From: Phragmites australis
Taxonomy: Eukaryota; Streptophyta; Magnoliopsida; Poales; Poaceae
Direction: 5' to 3'
DNA length: 64,000 nt
NCBI RefSeq assembly: GCF_958298935.1
Contig: NC_084924.1
Coordinates: 23,347,819-23,411,818, forward strand
The position numbers were made by a program, and so were the translations under genes. This document shows positions 24,505 through 35,477 of the stretch, piece by piece. The notes under the pieces were generated by a model, which saw nothing but the letters and a program-made list of their open reading frames with translations, searched no databases and was not told the origin of the DNA. How positions within the stretch are numbered: the stretch's first letter is position 1; each line of letters starts with the position of its first letter.

Positions 24505-27500
24505 TTACAGACATAGATCATAAAATATTTTAGTGTAGACAACATTGTGAGTGTGGTCAGTATGCTCAGGGGGGTTGTTCTCTATTAAAATACGAAGACC
24601 ATCTAGTTATGTCATACGTGAGAAGGCAACGTAGGGCTGTCCATGTGTGAAGACTGGACTAGGAATATATACACCAACTCTTCTAAGCGTTTGACCCTGG
24701 CTCTTGTTTATGGTCATGACATATGAAACTCGGACTGGAAATTGCCTTCGTTTTATCCTAAAAGGCAATTTCTTATCAACTGAAGTACATACTATTCTCG
24801 ATATGTATGCCTTAGATCCTTTAGCTTTTCCTGTAATTATTTCCCCTTCAATGATATGGTGAGTTAGCTGAGTAACTATAAGCCTTGTGCCATTGCACAA
24901 ACCTTTAGATGGGTTGAGATTACGTAGCAGCATTATGGGAACTCCTATCTTTAGTTGCAAGTGGTGTTCCGGGAGTCCAGCAATCTGCACAGTGTTGAGA
25001 AATTCTATAGGATAAAGGGCTTCAAGTGCAGCATGGTTACTTGTATTGTCGTCAATAGAATCTGAGCTATAATATGACATCTCTACCGTTGCTAGATGCA
25101 AAATCATCTGAGAGTTAATGGAAGCAGCAATTTCATTTGTTGGAGCTAAGATTGCTCGTTCACAGAAGTAAGAAGTTGGATCTAGTATGTCCAGGGCATT
25201 GTAGACATAAGAAATTAATCCCATTAGGCTTCTTGATTCAGGTGGTAAGAGTAAATATTCTGGGATTTTAATCCATGTAGTATCACTTTGATCAGTGGGA
25301 GAACTATCAGCTACTGTTCCATCGCTAACAGATAGTAACCATTTAGCAAATGCTTGAAGATGTTCCCTTTCTACATCAGATAATGTAGGTGATTGAAGTC
25401 TCATATTCTCTGTAAGATACATTACATTGCATTGATGCCACAAATAGGAGCGTGTGATTGATGAACTTAATATCTCATTCTTCCTTGCATTGGGTATTGC
25501 TGGAAGCATTTGCCTAAAGTCACCTTCAAGAACAACTGTGATACCTCTGAATTGTTTCTTACCAAGCGTTGGATCATTTGATGCTTGAATATCTCTTAGT
25601 GTTCGATCAAGGGCCTCGAAGCAATGCTTATGATTTACTGGAGCTTCATCCCATATGATTAAGGATGACTGTTGTATCAATTCTGAAAGGTGAGTGTTTT
25701 TCTTAATACTACAAACTGAATGCTCATGTATATCCAAGGGTATCTTGAAGCGGGAGTGTGATGTACGATCACCTGGCAATAAAAGTGCTGCTATACCTGA
25801 AGAGGTGACAGCCAAAGCAATTTTTCCTTGAGCTCTGATATTGTTAAGAAGGGTGTTCCAAAGAAATGTTTTCCCCGTGCCACCATAGCCATATATGAAG
25901 AATGTCTTACCAACAATAATATTCACTGAGTTGAGAATTGCATCATATATAGATTTCTGGTTCAGATTCAGCCTACTGAGCTGCTCACTTGCATCAGCTA
26001 ATATTGTTTCCACATCATATGCAAGCTCATCCATTATAAGCCTATTGCCAAAGCTAGATGTGATGTCTATAGAAGGCTGGGGTAAATGGAAATGTGATAG
26101 ACAGTGGCCAGCATTTGTAAGAAACTTTTCTATTTCAGTTAGAACATATGATCTAATATACGGTGCAAGAGATAGTTTAGAGGAAGTTACTACAGCATAA
26201 TTAGCATAGTATGGAGCATCTTCGCCCATCGCAGACACATGTTCCTCAAATAAATCTAAAGGGCTTGTAACATCACAGAAGAGAAGAAGTGTCACAAATA
26301 ACTCCTGGAGCTAGTATGGGAGAGCCCAATGTGTAGCATCAGACATAGAAGCTGACCATTCACGACCATCACCGAGTAGGCCTAAAGCTTGGCAAGCAGC
26401 TTGAAATGTGGGATATCGTTGTCCATTAATAGTGCACATATCTGAATAGGACTTTGCTCCCTTAACAATGTGTAGCAGCAGACGGAGGTAATAATTTTCT
26501 CCTTTGATAGGACTAACATTTGCTACTCTTCCAATCTTGCGTTTAGCATGGTGTGAACCCCAATATTTCCCATTTGCATGCCAGGTAAAGTGTTCTGGGA
26601 ATTCAGCAAAAGTATATTGAGCAGCATCAGGATTATTTTTGTTTGTGTGAAACCATGCGGTAAGCTTTGTGACACGATTGTTTGGGTTAGTGAGCACTTG
26701 CTCCAAGTTGTCATCTTCAGTGAAGCAAATATTGTTTCCAAATGGCAAGTGAACAGGAAGCCGCTCAATTGCAGGATCAATGTGGTGAATTTCAAACTGA
26801 AGTAAGTGCCATGCTGCATCATTGGGAGTAACACATCGACATTCTAAGTACTCATGTATCTAATTAATTCCTTGGCTAGAGGATTCACCAGACCTTTTTC
26901 TGCGCTAGATGCCAACCCTTGCATAGTCAAACCCCTTTGAAAAATACTTGAATAAGTATTTCCCCATTCCATCATGATTAACCCTTTCTACATTTATATG
27001 TGCTTGATATTTGACCAGGAAATCCACATTGTGTGGGACAAAAAATTGATTATCAACATCAATTCCATTTTTTGGTTATCCCATTACGTGGGCGAGCATA
27101 TCTAACATGACCATTCTGTATCATGGTTGTCTTGTCACAATATTCTTTTGGATATGACTTGGAGCATTCACCATCAAGAATGCATGGACACGATGGATTT
27201 GCAGCACCACATGGCCCATGAATCATAAAAGTTGAGACAGCTTCAAAGCCGATCAAATCCAAAGATGGATCTGGTAGCTGTGCCGAAATCATGCGGTCTA
27301 TGTCATCAGCTCCTAATGTGCCATCCTTATCTAACCACAGTATAAGATGGATATGCGGAAGTCCACGCTTCTGAAATTCAATCGTGTATACAATTGTGCA
27401 TATTAAGAAGGAAAGTAAGCATAAGAGCTATTGGAATCTTTAAAGGACAAAATTCTATAGTGAAGAGAATCAACATATCACCTGCAAGGACTGGACCAAA

Positions 27501-28890
27501 GAACATGTTCTTTACTATGTCATCCATGAAGAGATCCAACTTCATATGAAATACACTATCAACAATGTTGAGCCTATCAACTGCATGCTGCCCTAGGATC
27601 AAAGCTAAAGCCGCAATTACTTCTGACCATAAGGGATTTGATGTGAAAGTGATAAATAAATCAAGATAATCCATGTTTACGACAAAGACCAACACAATCC
27701 AGGTAATTTTGGTACAGGTACCGTGGCCCTCCAACATATGTAGAAGGCAATACAACACTTTGACCGGCTTCAAACCCTTCAATCACACCCTTCCTAACAG
27801 TATCACGAATTTCTTTGAAAGAAGTTGTTCTATATTTGCGCTGGAATGATTTCTTCCTGAAGTGATTCAGGTGTGACTCCTCCATCCTAACAATACCCAT
27901 CAATTGCATAAGCTTGTGTCCTTTTTTTACAGCTCATTGGAGTATTGAAATCATCCACTCTGTCATGGAGTCTATAAGCACAGAACTCTGATATAGTGAC
28001 ATATTTTCGTTTAATGGCTTCTGATCGAGCACGTATTCAATATTTTATCTTCTCATGATAACCATCTTCTCCATAGGGGAACAAAATTGGATATTGCAAT
28101 GCCATAAACTTGCAATGCTTTTCTTCAATCTTCCTCAGCTGGCCAGCTTGATCTTCCACTATTAAGTCACGACCAGTGCCGCTTGTACCAATGTCACCAA
28201 CCACCGAACCGACAACCTCCGAAGCTATAGGAGCACCAAATATATCACCATACTTGTCAGGGGCTCCAAACAATCTTATGAAAAATCTATCATTGTTTTC
28301 TGACAACCTATCACAGGCTGTTCGAAACAGCTGGACAATTGTGTTATGAACATTTAACATTTCTATAAGGTCAGTAACAATCTGTTCATTAGGATGAAAT
28401 GTGCTATCTACATAAGTAGCCACCTGCATCCTATTTTTAACTTCATTCTGGGTATAAAAATATAAAACTGAGCATACTCTAGTCGCTTACTCTCCTTTGG
28501 CAAAAGTGAGCCAATACGATGACACAGCTGCCCGCTTATTTTGAAGACATATGGTCCTCGACCATGGTTGATAAAATCAATCACATTGACACCCATTGAA
28601 GTGAAGGCAAACATAGAATTGTAGTACCTAATGTTGTGAAAGAAATGAGCTGATAGATTGGTTAGCTTTTGTTAGAAGGCTATGCAAAGGCTCTGGAGGT
28701 GGTTTGTATGGAGGTAAAACAACTCCCTTTTCTGCTACATTTGTTGTATACTGGAGATGATGTATGACGATGTCGGTCAACCCGTTCCTCATACCAAAAG
28801 TATGCACCACAATAACAACATGTGTGGCATGGTAGGCCAAGGTTCAATGGGGAGAAAATAGTACCTGATAAATAAGAAGAAAGCATAGAA
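24505..28890 (-). pseudogene. Helitron Rep/Pif1-helicase polyprotein
   Basis: Reading down the minus strand: an N-terminal zinc-binding stretch CHTCCYCGAYFWYEER (28840 region); NSMFAFTSMG and GRGPYVFKISGQL (28620-28520); the Helitron-like N domain (28435-27660; LFRTACDRLSENNDRFFIRL, then VGGPRYLYQNYLD); the HUH motif in KRGLPHIHLILWL (about 27370-27330); a Cys-rich block GPCGAANPSCPC (about 27210-27180); the paired tyrosines in GKYLFKYFSKG (about 26970-26935); and the Pif1-like helicase with Walker A GYGGTGKTF (25890-25865), Walker B IIWDEAP (about 25660-25640) and the final INKSQGQTL and PYVAFSRM motifs. The longest open piece is 26295-24607 (562 residues); after one stop at 24607 similarity continues to a stop at 24505. 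Shifts and stops near 26310, 26870, 27060, 27660, 28036 and 28435 break it. HUH motif and tyrosines are preserved, so the damage looks moderate. Confidence 0.9.
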
Positions 28891-30180
28891 GGTTAGATAT
28901 GGCCTGAGAAGCATCATGAGACATGAGATATCAACGAGTAATAAAAAGGGAGTGCCAAGTACATTGTTCGAGATTGCAATATGAGTTTCAGTCCATAAAC
29001 AATCAACGAGTATGATTCCGTGTTCTTGAGATTGCAATATGAGCTTCAGTCCATAAATAATCAGCGAGTATGATTCCGTGTTCTTGAGATTGCAATATGA
29101 GCTTCAGTCGATAAATAATCAAGGAGTATGATTCCGTGTACCAGCGAGTCTTGTCAACGAATCTTGGCAGCCACATTTGAACACTATCACTGCAAGCCAT
29201 AAAAGGCTTGCATGTGGAACTGTAGTGCATGACCAATACCATTAGTATTACCACTGTGAGCAACAATTGTATATAAAATCTTATATACCAATAATAGAGA
29301 AGGAAATGCAAGAAAAAGAGGCAATAATGGTGGGCTTACGTTGATGGCTTTGAGACGCAATGGCAACGGAATGAGAGGTTGATGCTGATGCTATAGAGGT
29401 AGATACAAATCTAACAAGGATCCAGCAATACATACAACAGGAAATAACACATGTGCGCATAGTGCAACTACCTTTATCAATGATTATAGTAGACGTTGGT
29501 GCGGCATGGCTGCATGGTGCATTGGAATTTGATATAGAAGAATGCAAAGATATGACCCAGTGTCGAACAAACCGTTGTGACACATGGGTGGTTGCTTGCA
29601 TTGGAATGCTGGCTGTAGCTATTATGTCGTTTCCTAGTGTAAGGTACATGTGTAAGGAAAGCAAGTCTCATGAGGCATATATAACATATACAAAATTGAA
29701 CAAAACCATGCTGAAATAAGAATGAGCAACCTTCTTGAGATGCACCTAGCTTAGATGCTTTACGCTTTTGACATAACTGAGCAGCAGGAATAAAGTCTAG
29801 ATGTGGCAATTCTGATTTAGGGCCCAAATAATAGCATTGTTATCTAAGTTGTAAAGGCACTGACAAAGAAGCACAGAAATATTATGGCATGATCCTAGCA
29901 CCATCATCTGACGATATACATTTTGCAAACTAACATACATATTGCAAGAGTGTGATTTACCAACTACAAGAGGCAGGACAGGACCAATAAGGGAAGCATG
30001 TGTTGTTAACATACCAGTTGGTGGAGCAGATAGGCGCCGCCTCATAGATCGCGTAGAAGGCAAATGGAATTCCGTGGGGAAATCATCATGGCAAGCCATC
30101 GAAGCATCATCAAGTAATGTAGTGGCAACACCACCTGCATGAGCATCGACTATAGACAAAAACAAATAAATTATTTGCAA
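28891..30180 (-). other. 5' part of the Helitron transcript region, exons uncertain
   Basis: Upstream of the zinc-binding start of the Rep gene. A minus-strand piece at 29797-30180 (STRSMRRRLSAPPTGM) and one at 29740-29820 (LDFIPAAQLCQKRKASKLG) look like small N-terminal exons of a Helitron protein, but I cannot place their splice sites with confidence. Confidence 0.35.
28971..29138. repeat. Three copies of a 58-bp tandem repeat
   Basis: Copies start at 28971, 29029 and 29087, each with AGATTGCAATATGAG and ending near ATGATTCCGTG. They differ by only a few bases, so the expansion is fairly recent. It lies in the presumed 5' region of the Helitron gene. Confidence 0.85.
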
Positions 30181-30741
30181 TCAGCATAACAGTTATATAG
30201 ATTGCAGAAACCATATATGACTATAAACGTGAACAAAAGCGGCAAGGATATATAATAAATCACAAACCTGAAGGTGAGCAAGCAAGCATGGCCTGACTCT
30301 GTGTACGACGTCGATTAGGCAGCGATTTCGTAGAAGGTGAAGACAAGATATCAGTGCAGCTGCAACCATAAAAGATGATAAGAAACAAGATGTAATCACT
30401 GCTTCCTAGTGATATAAATCGTAAAAGAAAAATCAAGCGGTAATAGTCCCTCAAGGCACCTTCAAACTACCATGCAATTGTGCTTAAAGAGTGGGACAAC
30501 AGACTCTGGAGCCTATGTAATGAACTTAAACTTCAATATAATCTACTAATGTACGGAGCGTACCGACTGAGGAACCCAAGAAAAGAGGGTGAAACCATGT
30601 ATAAGCAGGATGCAAAACTATGAACAAACTTGTGTGTAATCGAACATTACATGATGAAGCGCAATCATAAAAGAAACATGTTTATTGTATCAAACTACAT
30701 GAATAGCATCCTGTCTCAGCTCACAAAAAAGAGACATTACT
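30181..30741. other. Helitron 5' non-coding region
   Basis: No coding similarity or repeat seen. Confidence 0.4.
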
Positions 30742-31262
30742 AAAGCTAGCGTATTGGAGAAGAAATATGTATGGAGATGCTCAGTTTTGAAAACTTTATG
30801 TACAAAGAAAGAAAAGAATTATCAAATCTAATTTAGCAATCGGAACTGAACATCGCTTCTACTTTGTAGACAAACATCGACTATTATATTACCTGGTCAA
30901 ATAAAGATGCATTGTAGGTAATCAGTAAAATCAATGAGTCTGACAGCGGAAATGAAAGGGAGAAACCAAAACTAATGTAGCACTTACACTTTAGTTTTGA
31001 GCTAAAGCTAGCGTATTGGAGAAGAAATCTGTATGGAGATGGTCAGTTTTGAAACTTTATGTACAAAGAAAGAAAAGAGTTATCAAATCTAATTTAGCAA
31101 TTGGAACTGAATTTCGCTTCTAATTTGTAGACAAACATCGACTATTACATTACCTGGTCAAATAAAGATGTATTGTAGGTAATCAGTAAAATCAATGAGT
31201 CTGACAGGGGAAATGAAAGAGAGAAACCAAAACTAATGTAGCACTGACATTCTAGTTTTGAA
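30742..31262. repeat. Two copies of a 262-bp tandem duplication
   Basis: Copy 1 is 30742-31003 and copy 2 is 31004-31262. Both start AAAGCTAGCGTATTGGAGAA and include GTAGACAAACATCGACTATTA and CAATGAGTCTGACAG. They are over 90 percent identical by eye. Confidence 0.88.
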
Positions 31263-32251
31263 TGGAACTGGTCACGGGCCAATTCCTGAAACCTGATGGT
31301 CTTTTTACCTTTGAGGATTTATTTGCACAAAATGTATGTGATCATACCGCAGATTTAAATCTTAGTGCATACATATAACATATTTGACACCTTGTGTGTT
31401 AATCTATAATTGTGATGTCTGATCCAACAACATATGAGTTAGACACCTCCCAGATTTCCATAGCTACAAAGCTTATACGTTGATATCATGAACTACCTAA
31501 AACTAATTGTAGGAGACACCGGTAATGATATTTTTAGGTTTATCTATTCATATAAGGCTTCTCTTGTATATTACAACCAACAAATCTTTGAGGAACAAAG
31601 AGAAACCAAATAATCTACTACACATGGCAACAAAAACACATAGCACACACCATAGAACGCCACGGGGGTGGGTGGGCACAGGTAGCAGGGAGGAAGAAAA
31701 TTGCCGGTAGCAGGGAGGAAATAAATCGATGGCAACCAACACAGCTGGAGGGGGAGGCGGTGAAGGCAGCCGCTAGCGGAATTGACGGAGATGACGTGGC
31801 CCATGCGGCGAAGGAAGACTGTGGATGGGGGATATGGACTGGAGGAGTCACGGCCACATCGCTTGAATGGCTGGTGGGTGCAGCAGGATGTTGCTGCCGG
31901 TGCAGCAGGACGGAGTGGGCAGGGGGTGGGGGTGGACATGACAGGCGAGTGGGCGTGGGAATCGGAGGTAGAAGGAGAGGGTTTCTTTTTTTGACAGGAG
32001 GTAGAAGGAGAGCTGGAGTCTTGGAGACATCGGGAATAGAAGCGAGGGCAATAAGGGAAGAGGACCGAAGAGACAGCACAGGCGGCTAGATCGCCTTGAG
32101 CGTGCCATATTGGACGGGCTCTGCTGGCTGAAGAGTTGACGAACAGTGCAGCAGTAACCAATCGGATGGGCTCTGCTGGCTAAAGAGCTGACGAACAGTG
32201 CAACAGTAACCGAGGGTAAAAGATCCAGTAAACTTTTATATCTTTTATAGA
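31263..32251 (-). other. Helitron 5' terminal region
   Basis: The minus strand begins here with the Helitron 5' end at 32251. A GC-rich minus-strand open frame (31571-32161) is low in complexity and shows no domain. Two imperfect direct repeats of about 45 bp (GGGCTCTGCTGGCT... at about 32114 and 32168) lie within 140 bp of the 5' end. A promoter for the Rep gene is expected somewhere in this stretch. Confidence 0.45.
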
Positions 32252-32256
32252 TAAAT

Positions 32257-32267
32257 TGTTATTTTAC
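32257..32267. repeat. Right copy of the 11-bp MULE target-site duplication
   Basis: TGTTATTTTAC, identical to 4674-4684. It directly follows the last five bases of the MULE inverted repeat, which lie outside the Helitron. Confidence 0.8.
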
Positions 32268-33965
32268 TAGATTTAAGGTCACGCAAATCTTACAAATGCT
32301 CGAGTCACCCTCTAAATTTGTTCCACGAGCTCATCTTATCCTATAAAACTACAAATCCTGGTGAAAGCCGCTTCTGTTGCTGCTGCTGCGACACATCTCT
32401 CCTAGGCTCAATTCACTATAGAAACTGCAGTACCCTAGCCCATTCAATCCGCATGACTATCCGATTTGTAAGTTGTTGCCACGCACGCAGCTTTCTTGAA
32501 AGACCCCTCCTAATCTCCGTCGTTTCCATCTCCTGCTCCTGCGCCACCTCGAGTCACCGCTCATGAAGGGGTAGAACAGCTGCTGTAATGCTGTTGTGGT
32601 GGAGCACGGAGTATGGAAAAAGTCACGATGCACATGACGGTGAAGATCGATGACGAGTGAGTGAGGCTAGGTTTTTGAGGAACTGCAATGGTGAAGTGAT
32701 ATATTGGGAAAAGCGAGCTAGACGTTTTCCCTATTCTTTTAGGTAACCTCCTCAATTCATTTGTCTCACCAGAGACGACAGTAATGCTATCATTTCAAAA
32801 AGAAAAATATGACCACCCACCGATTTTTGTTAATATGGACGGTTACAATCGGTTCTTTGAATTTTTTGCACAAAATTGTTCAAATCAAATTCATTTTGTT
32901 TTTCAAAAGCAGGTAAATAGATTAAAGATGCTATTCTAATCAAAGCCCTACACAAGGTCGCCTGTTTGATTCTCATTTGGAACCCTTTACCTTTGTTGAA
33001 TTCAAATAATTCCAAAATCTTATGACCGATTTGAATATTTACTAGCCCCTATCAGTAACCACCAATAACCAGCATAATTTCACCGAAAATTCAACATTGG
33101 ACGCTATTGAATTATAAATATAGGAAGGTTGGGCCGATTACAAGTTCATCTTAGCGAACTAATCGTATGATTAATTTCAGACGCCTTTTCTATTGTTGCT
33201 ATTTCATAATCTAAGACCTGGATTTAGATTGTGAGCAAATTAGGCCACTCGATGCATGATAGCAGTGATAGTTATATCTGGGGTAGAAAAGAAATGGTGT
33301 GTATCTGGACTCTGGAGTATGTGCAAGAAACATCTGTTCCTTTTTTTTTGTAACTTGAGTATCAACTGTTCTTGCCTGTGCGGGAAGGGGCCACTATTTC
33401 CAGCCATTGATCTGCTCAAAGTATGGGCATACCGCCACTAAAAATTTGTGCTTGTGCTTGTTAGGTCATTGACAAATTTAAAAAAGAATAAAAAGAGATA
33501 TGCTCTCCTTTTGGTGTGTTTTTGGATTTCCCCCTAAGAAAGAAAGGATCCAAGCGAATGAGCATATAGCTCAATTCGCAAAGTCACAAGGAACCCCGAT
33601 GTCGTACACCTTGTTAAATAGCTTTCCAGGTAAGAAAATCTGGTTTTAAAAAAATAAAAAAAAAATTAAAAAAAAAATCAGTGCGTCGCGGGCCGACCTG
33701 TGTCGGTTGCTAGTATTTCCCGTCATCGTAGACGGCCAAGATGTGCTGACGAGTCCCTTTCTCCCCCTCTAGGACACGGCACCACTTGGCACTTTCCTGT
33801 TAAAAACTTGCTTGGGCTACCCCGCCTTCCTCACAGATCCATCGATCTGCCATCCCCTCCTTCCAGAGAACCACAAACCTAGCGCAGCGCGGCGCGGGGG
33901 CGGCCGCCGGGCGCAGCAGGGCAACGCACGCGGTGCGATCATCGTCGTCGGCGAATCCATCGACG
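32268..33965 (+). promoter_or_regulatory. Upstream region and 5' untranslated region of the At2g23090-like gene
   Basis: No transposon domain is visible. The last 150 bp before the ATG are GC-rich, with a CG-rich tract (33880-33965), typical of a grass 5' untranslated region. A short AT-rich stretch with long A runs lies at 33645-33685. Before the MULE inserted, this stretch and 4261-4684 together formed the roughly 2.1-kb interval between two divergent genes. Confidence 0.45.
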
Positions 33966-35477
33966 ATGGGCGGCGGCAACGGCCAGAAGGCCAAGATGGC
34001 CCGCGAGCGCAACATGGAGAAGAGCAAGGCGGCCAAGGGTGCGCTCTTCTTCTTGCGACGTTACTTTTGCTTCCCTTCCAGTTGTTCGGTTGGAGGGTTT
34101 TCTTCGTGTGATTGTTCTGGATGGGCTGTGGTTTGATGGATCTGCGTGTTTCTCTGTGCAGGGAGCCAGCTTGAGACCAACAAGAAGGCCATGAGCATCC
34201 AGGTACCCGGCCTAGATCTCTTCATTTTTTTTTTATGTTTTGATATTTTCTGGTGGAATTTCTTGATTGATGGTTGCGGTAGGTCGTGGTCATAAGACTA
34301 GTCTCTTGGATTAGTGGATGTAGTTGTAATCTAGGTTGGAGTTTATTCCCCAAGTTAGGATTTGGGGATAATTTTATGCCACAAATGCTACAACTATAAA
34401 GTTGGTTCTTCTGTCGGATAGCTTAGATGGATCTGTGTTATGTGATTGTTAGGTTCGACCTGCGAATTGGTGAGTAAAAATACGATAATTTGTATTTTTT
34501 TTGCCCAAGAACACTATCATGAGGTACTTGTTGCGTAGTTCTAACTACAGAACGAGTGAGCAAGCTAGTCACATGTATGGTTTCACTGTTTACCAGTCTA
34601 ACCGCCGGCTTACTGTGTAGTCCATGGTTGAAAAATATTTTGTTAGTTAGATATCAAGAAGATGAGAACTTACAAGCCCGCCCGCGTTTGAGCGCTGCTT
34701 GCCGCAGGTGCTCACCTCTCCTTAAATTACTAGGCAGTGCTCCTGCGATAAATTTCAAAACAATATCAAGAAGACTAATGGAAATCAATTGTTTCTAGCA
34801 TCATGTGCCTTCAAAAATGACTTAATATTAGTATCTCATGCCAACTATTGGCCAAGAAAACAACAACTTAGTCCAATTAGTTTTTCTGCGCTGTGCCGTT
34901 TACTTGGGGCATTATATTCCCACCCTATGCTTGAACTGAAATTCGAAGTGGACGCAACAAGGACCCAGTTTTTTTTCCCAGGCAAACATTCTCTCATGTT
35001 CGGTTTTAAGATTATGTAGTGCTGTGAATTTGTTTGGGACTAACTGGACTGGAGAACTAGTAATTTTTGGTTCATCCAGTTATGGGTGGGCTGTGAATAT
35101 GAATGTACAAACATCAATTCCAACATTGTTCTTGTTGGTAAAAGGATTAGCTAGTTTTATTCAGCCATCAACAATTTCCAATTTCCTTGGAGTGAGCTGC
35201 TTGTTGGAGTGCAGTAGTTACTAGATGAGTTTCAAAACATTCTAACTATACTCAAACTGAATTAATCTAGGCAATATTTGTAACCTCGATTGCATTTTTT
35301 AACAAGCTGACATTTTCAAGTATTTACTGATAATTCTTTTGGTGAATACAAACACAGTGCAAAGTGTGTATGCAAACCTTCATGTGTACCACGACTGAAG
35401 TGAAGTGCAGGGAGCATGCCGAGGCTAAGCATCCAAAGTCAGACGTGTACCAGTGCTTCCCCCATCTGAAGAAATGA
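33966..35477 (+). CDS. Small zinc-binding protein, At2g23090-like (4F5-type N-terminus)
   Basis: Three exons: 33966-34038, 34162-34202 and 35358-35477. Both introns are GT-AG (phase 1, then phase 0), giving 234 bp and a 77-residue protein. The N-terminus MGGGNGQKAKMARERNMEK is the basic, Arg/Lys-rich helix of the 4F5/SERF-like type. The C-terminal half has CKVCMQTF, then CREHAEAKHPKSD and CFPHLKK, a Cys-x2-Cys...His-x4-His zinc-finger arrangement (zf-met2 family). Length and sequence match the widely conserved plant family represented by Arabidopsis At2g23090, whose function is unknown. Nothing is broken and all zinc ligands are present, so it is probably expressed. The ATG is the first in the exon and gives the conserved N-terminus. 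The second intron (1155 bp) shows no coding content. Confidence 0.93.

Larger units (their letters stand above)
18435..32251 (-). mobile_element. Autonomous-type Helitron, 13.8 kb, nested in the MULE
   Basis: On the minus strand it starts TCTATAAAAGATATAAAAG (from 32251) and ends with a GC hairpin followed by TTCCTTCTAG (to 18435). It lies between A (18434) and T (32252) on the plus strand, with no target duplication. All of these are Helitron hallmarks: 5' TC, 3' CTRR with a hairpin just upstream, and insertion between A and T. It encodes a Rep/helicase remnant (24505-28890, minus). Flanking sequence rejoins perfectly across it, because the MULE terminal repeat continues and is followed by the MULE's 11-bp duplication. 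It holds a solo-LTR-like block (19206-23226) and local tandem repeats. Confidence 0.88.
4685..32256 (+). mobile_element. Mutator-like element (MULE) with PMD and GRF zinc-finger cargo, interrupted by two nested elements
   Basis: Delimited by an inverted repeat of about 75 bp (4685-4759 against 18361-18434 plus 32252-32256) and an 11-bp direct repeat outside it. It carries a MULE transposase remnant (5340-7767), a plant mobile domain gene (8049-10845), a coding-like stretch of unknown kind (11256-11870) and two GRF-type zinc-finger genes (12100-16980 and 17400-18000), all on the plus strand. Removing the nested retroelement (12309-16600) and Helitron (18435-32251) leaves about 9.5 kb. All the genes are broken, so it cannot move by itself. 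It inserted in the short interval between two divergent host genes, fitting the preference of Mutator elements for the 5' side of genes. Confidence 0.83.

Noticed and set aside
24505..26295. Pif1-like helicase as a host DNA-maintenance gene
   Set aside because: It continues into an HUH Rep domain and lies within precise Helitron ends.
31571..32161. Minus-strand 196-residue open frame as a Helitron-captured gene
   Set aside because: Ser/Pro/Cys-rich low-complexity sequence with overlapping open frames on both strands and no domain; open because the DNA is GC-rich.
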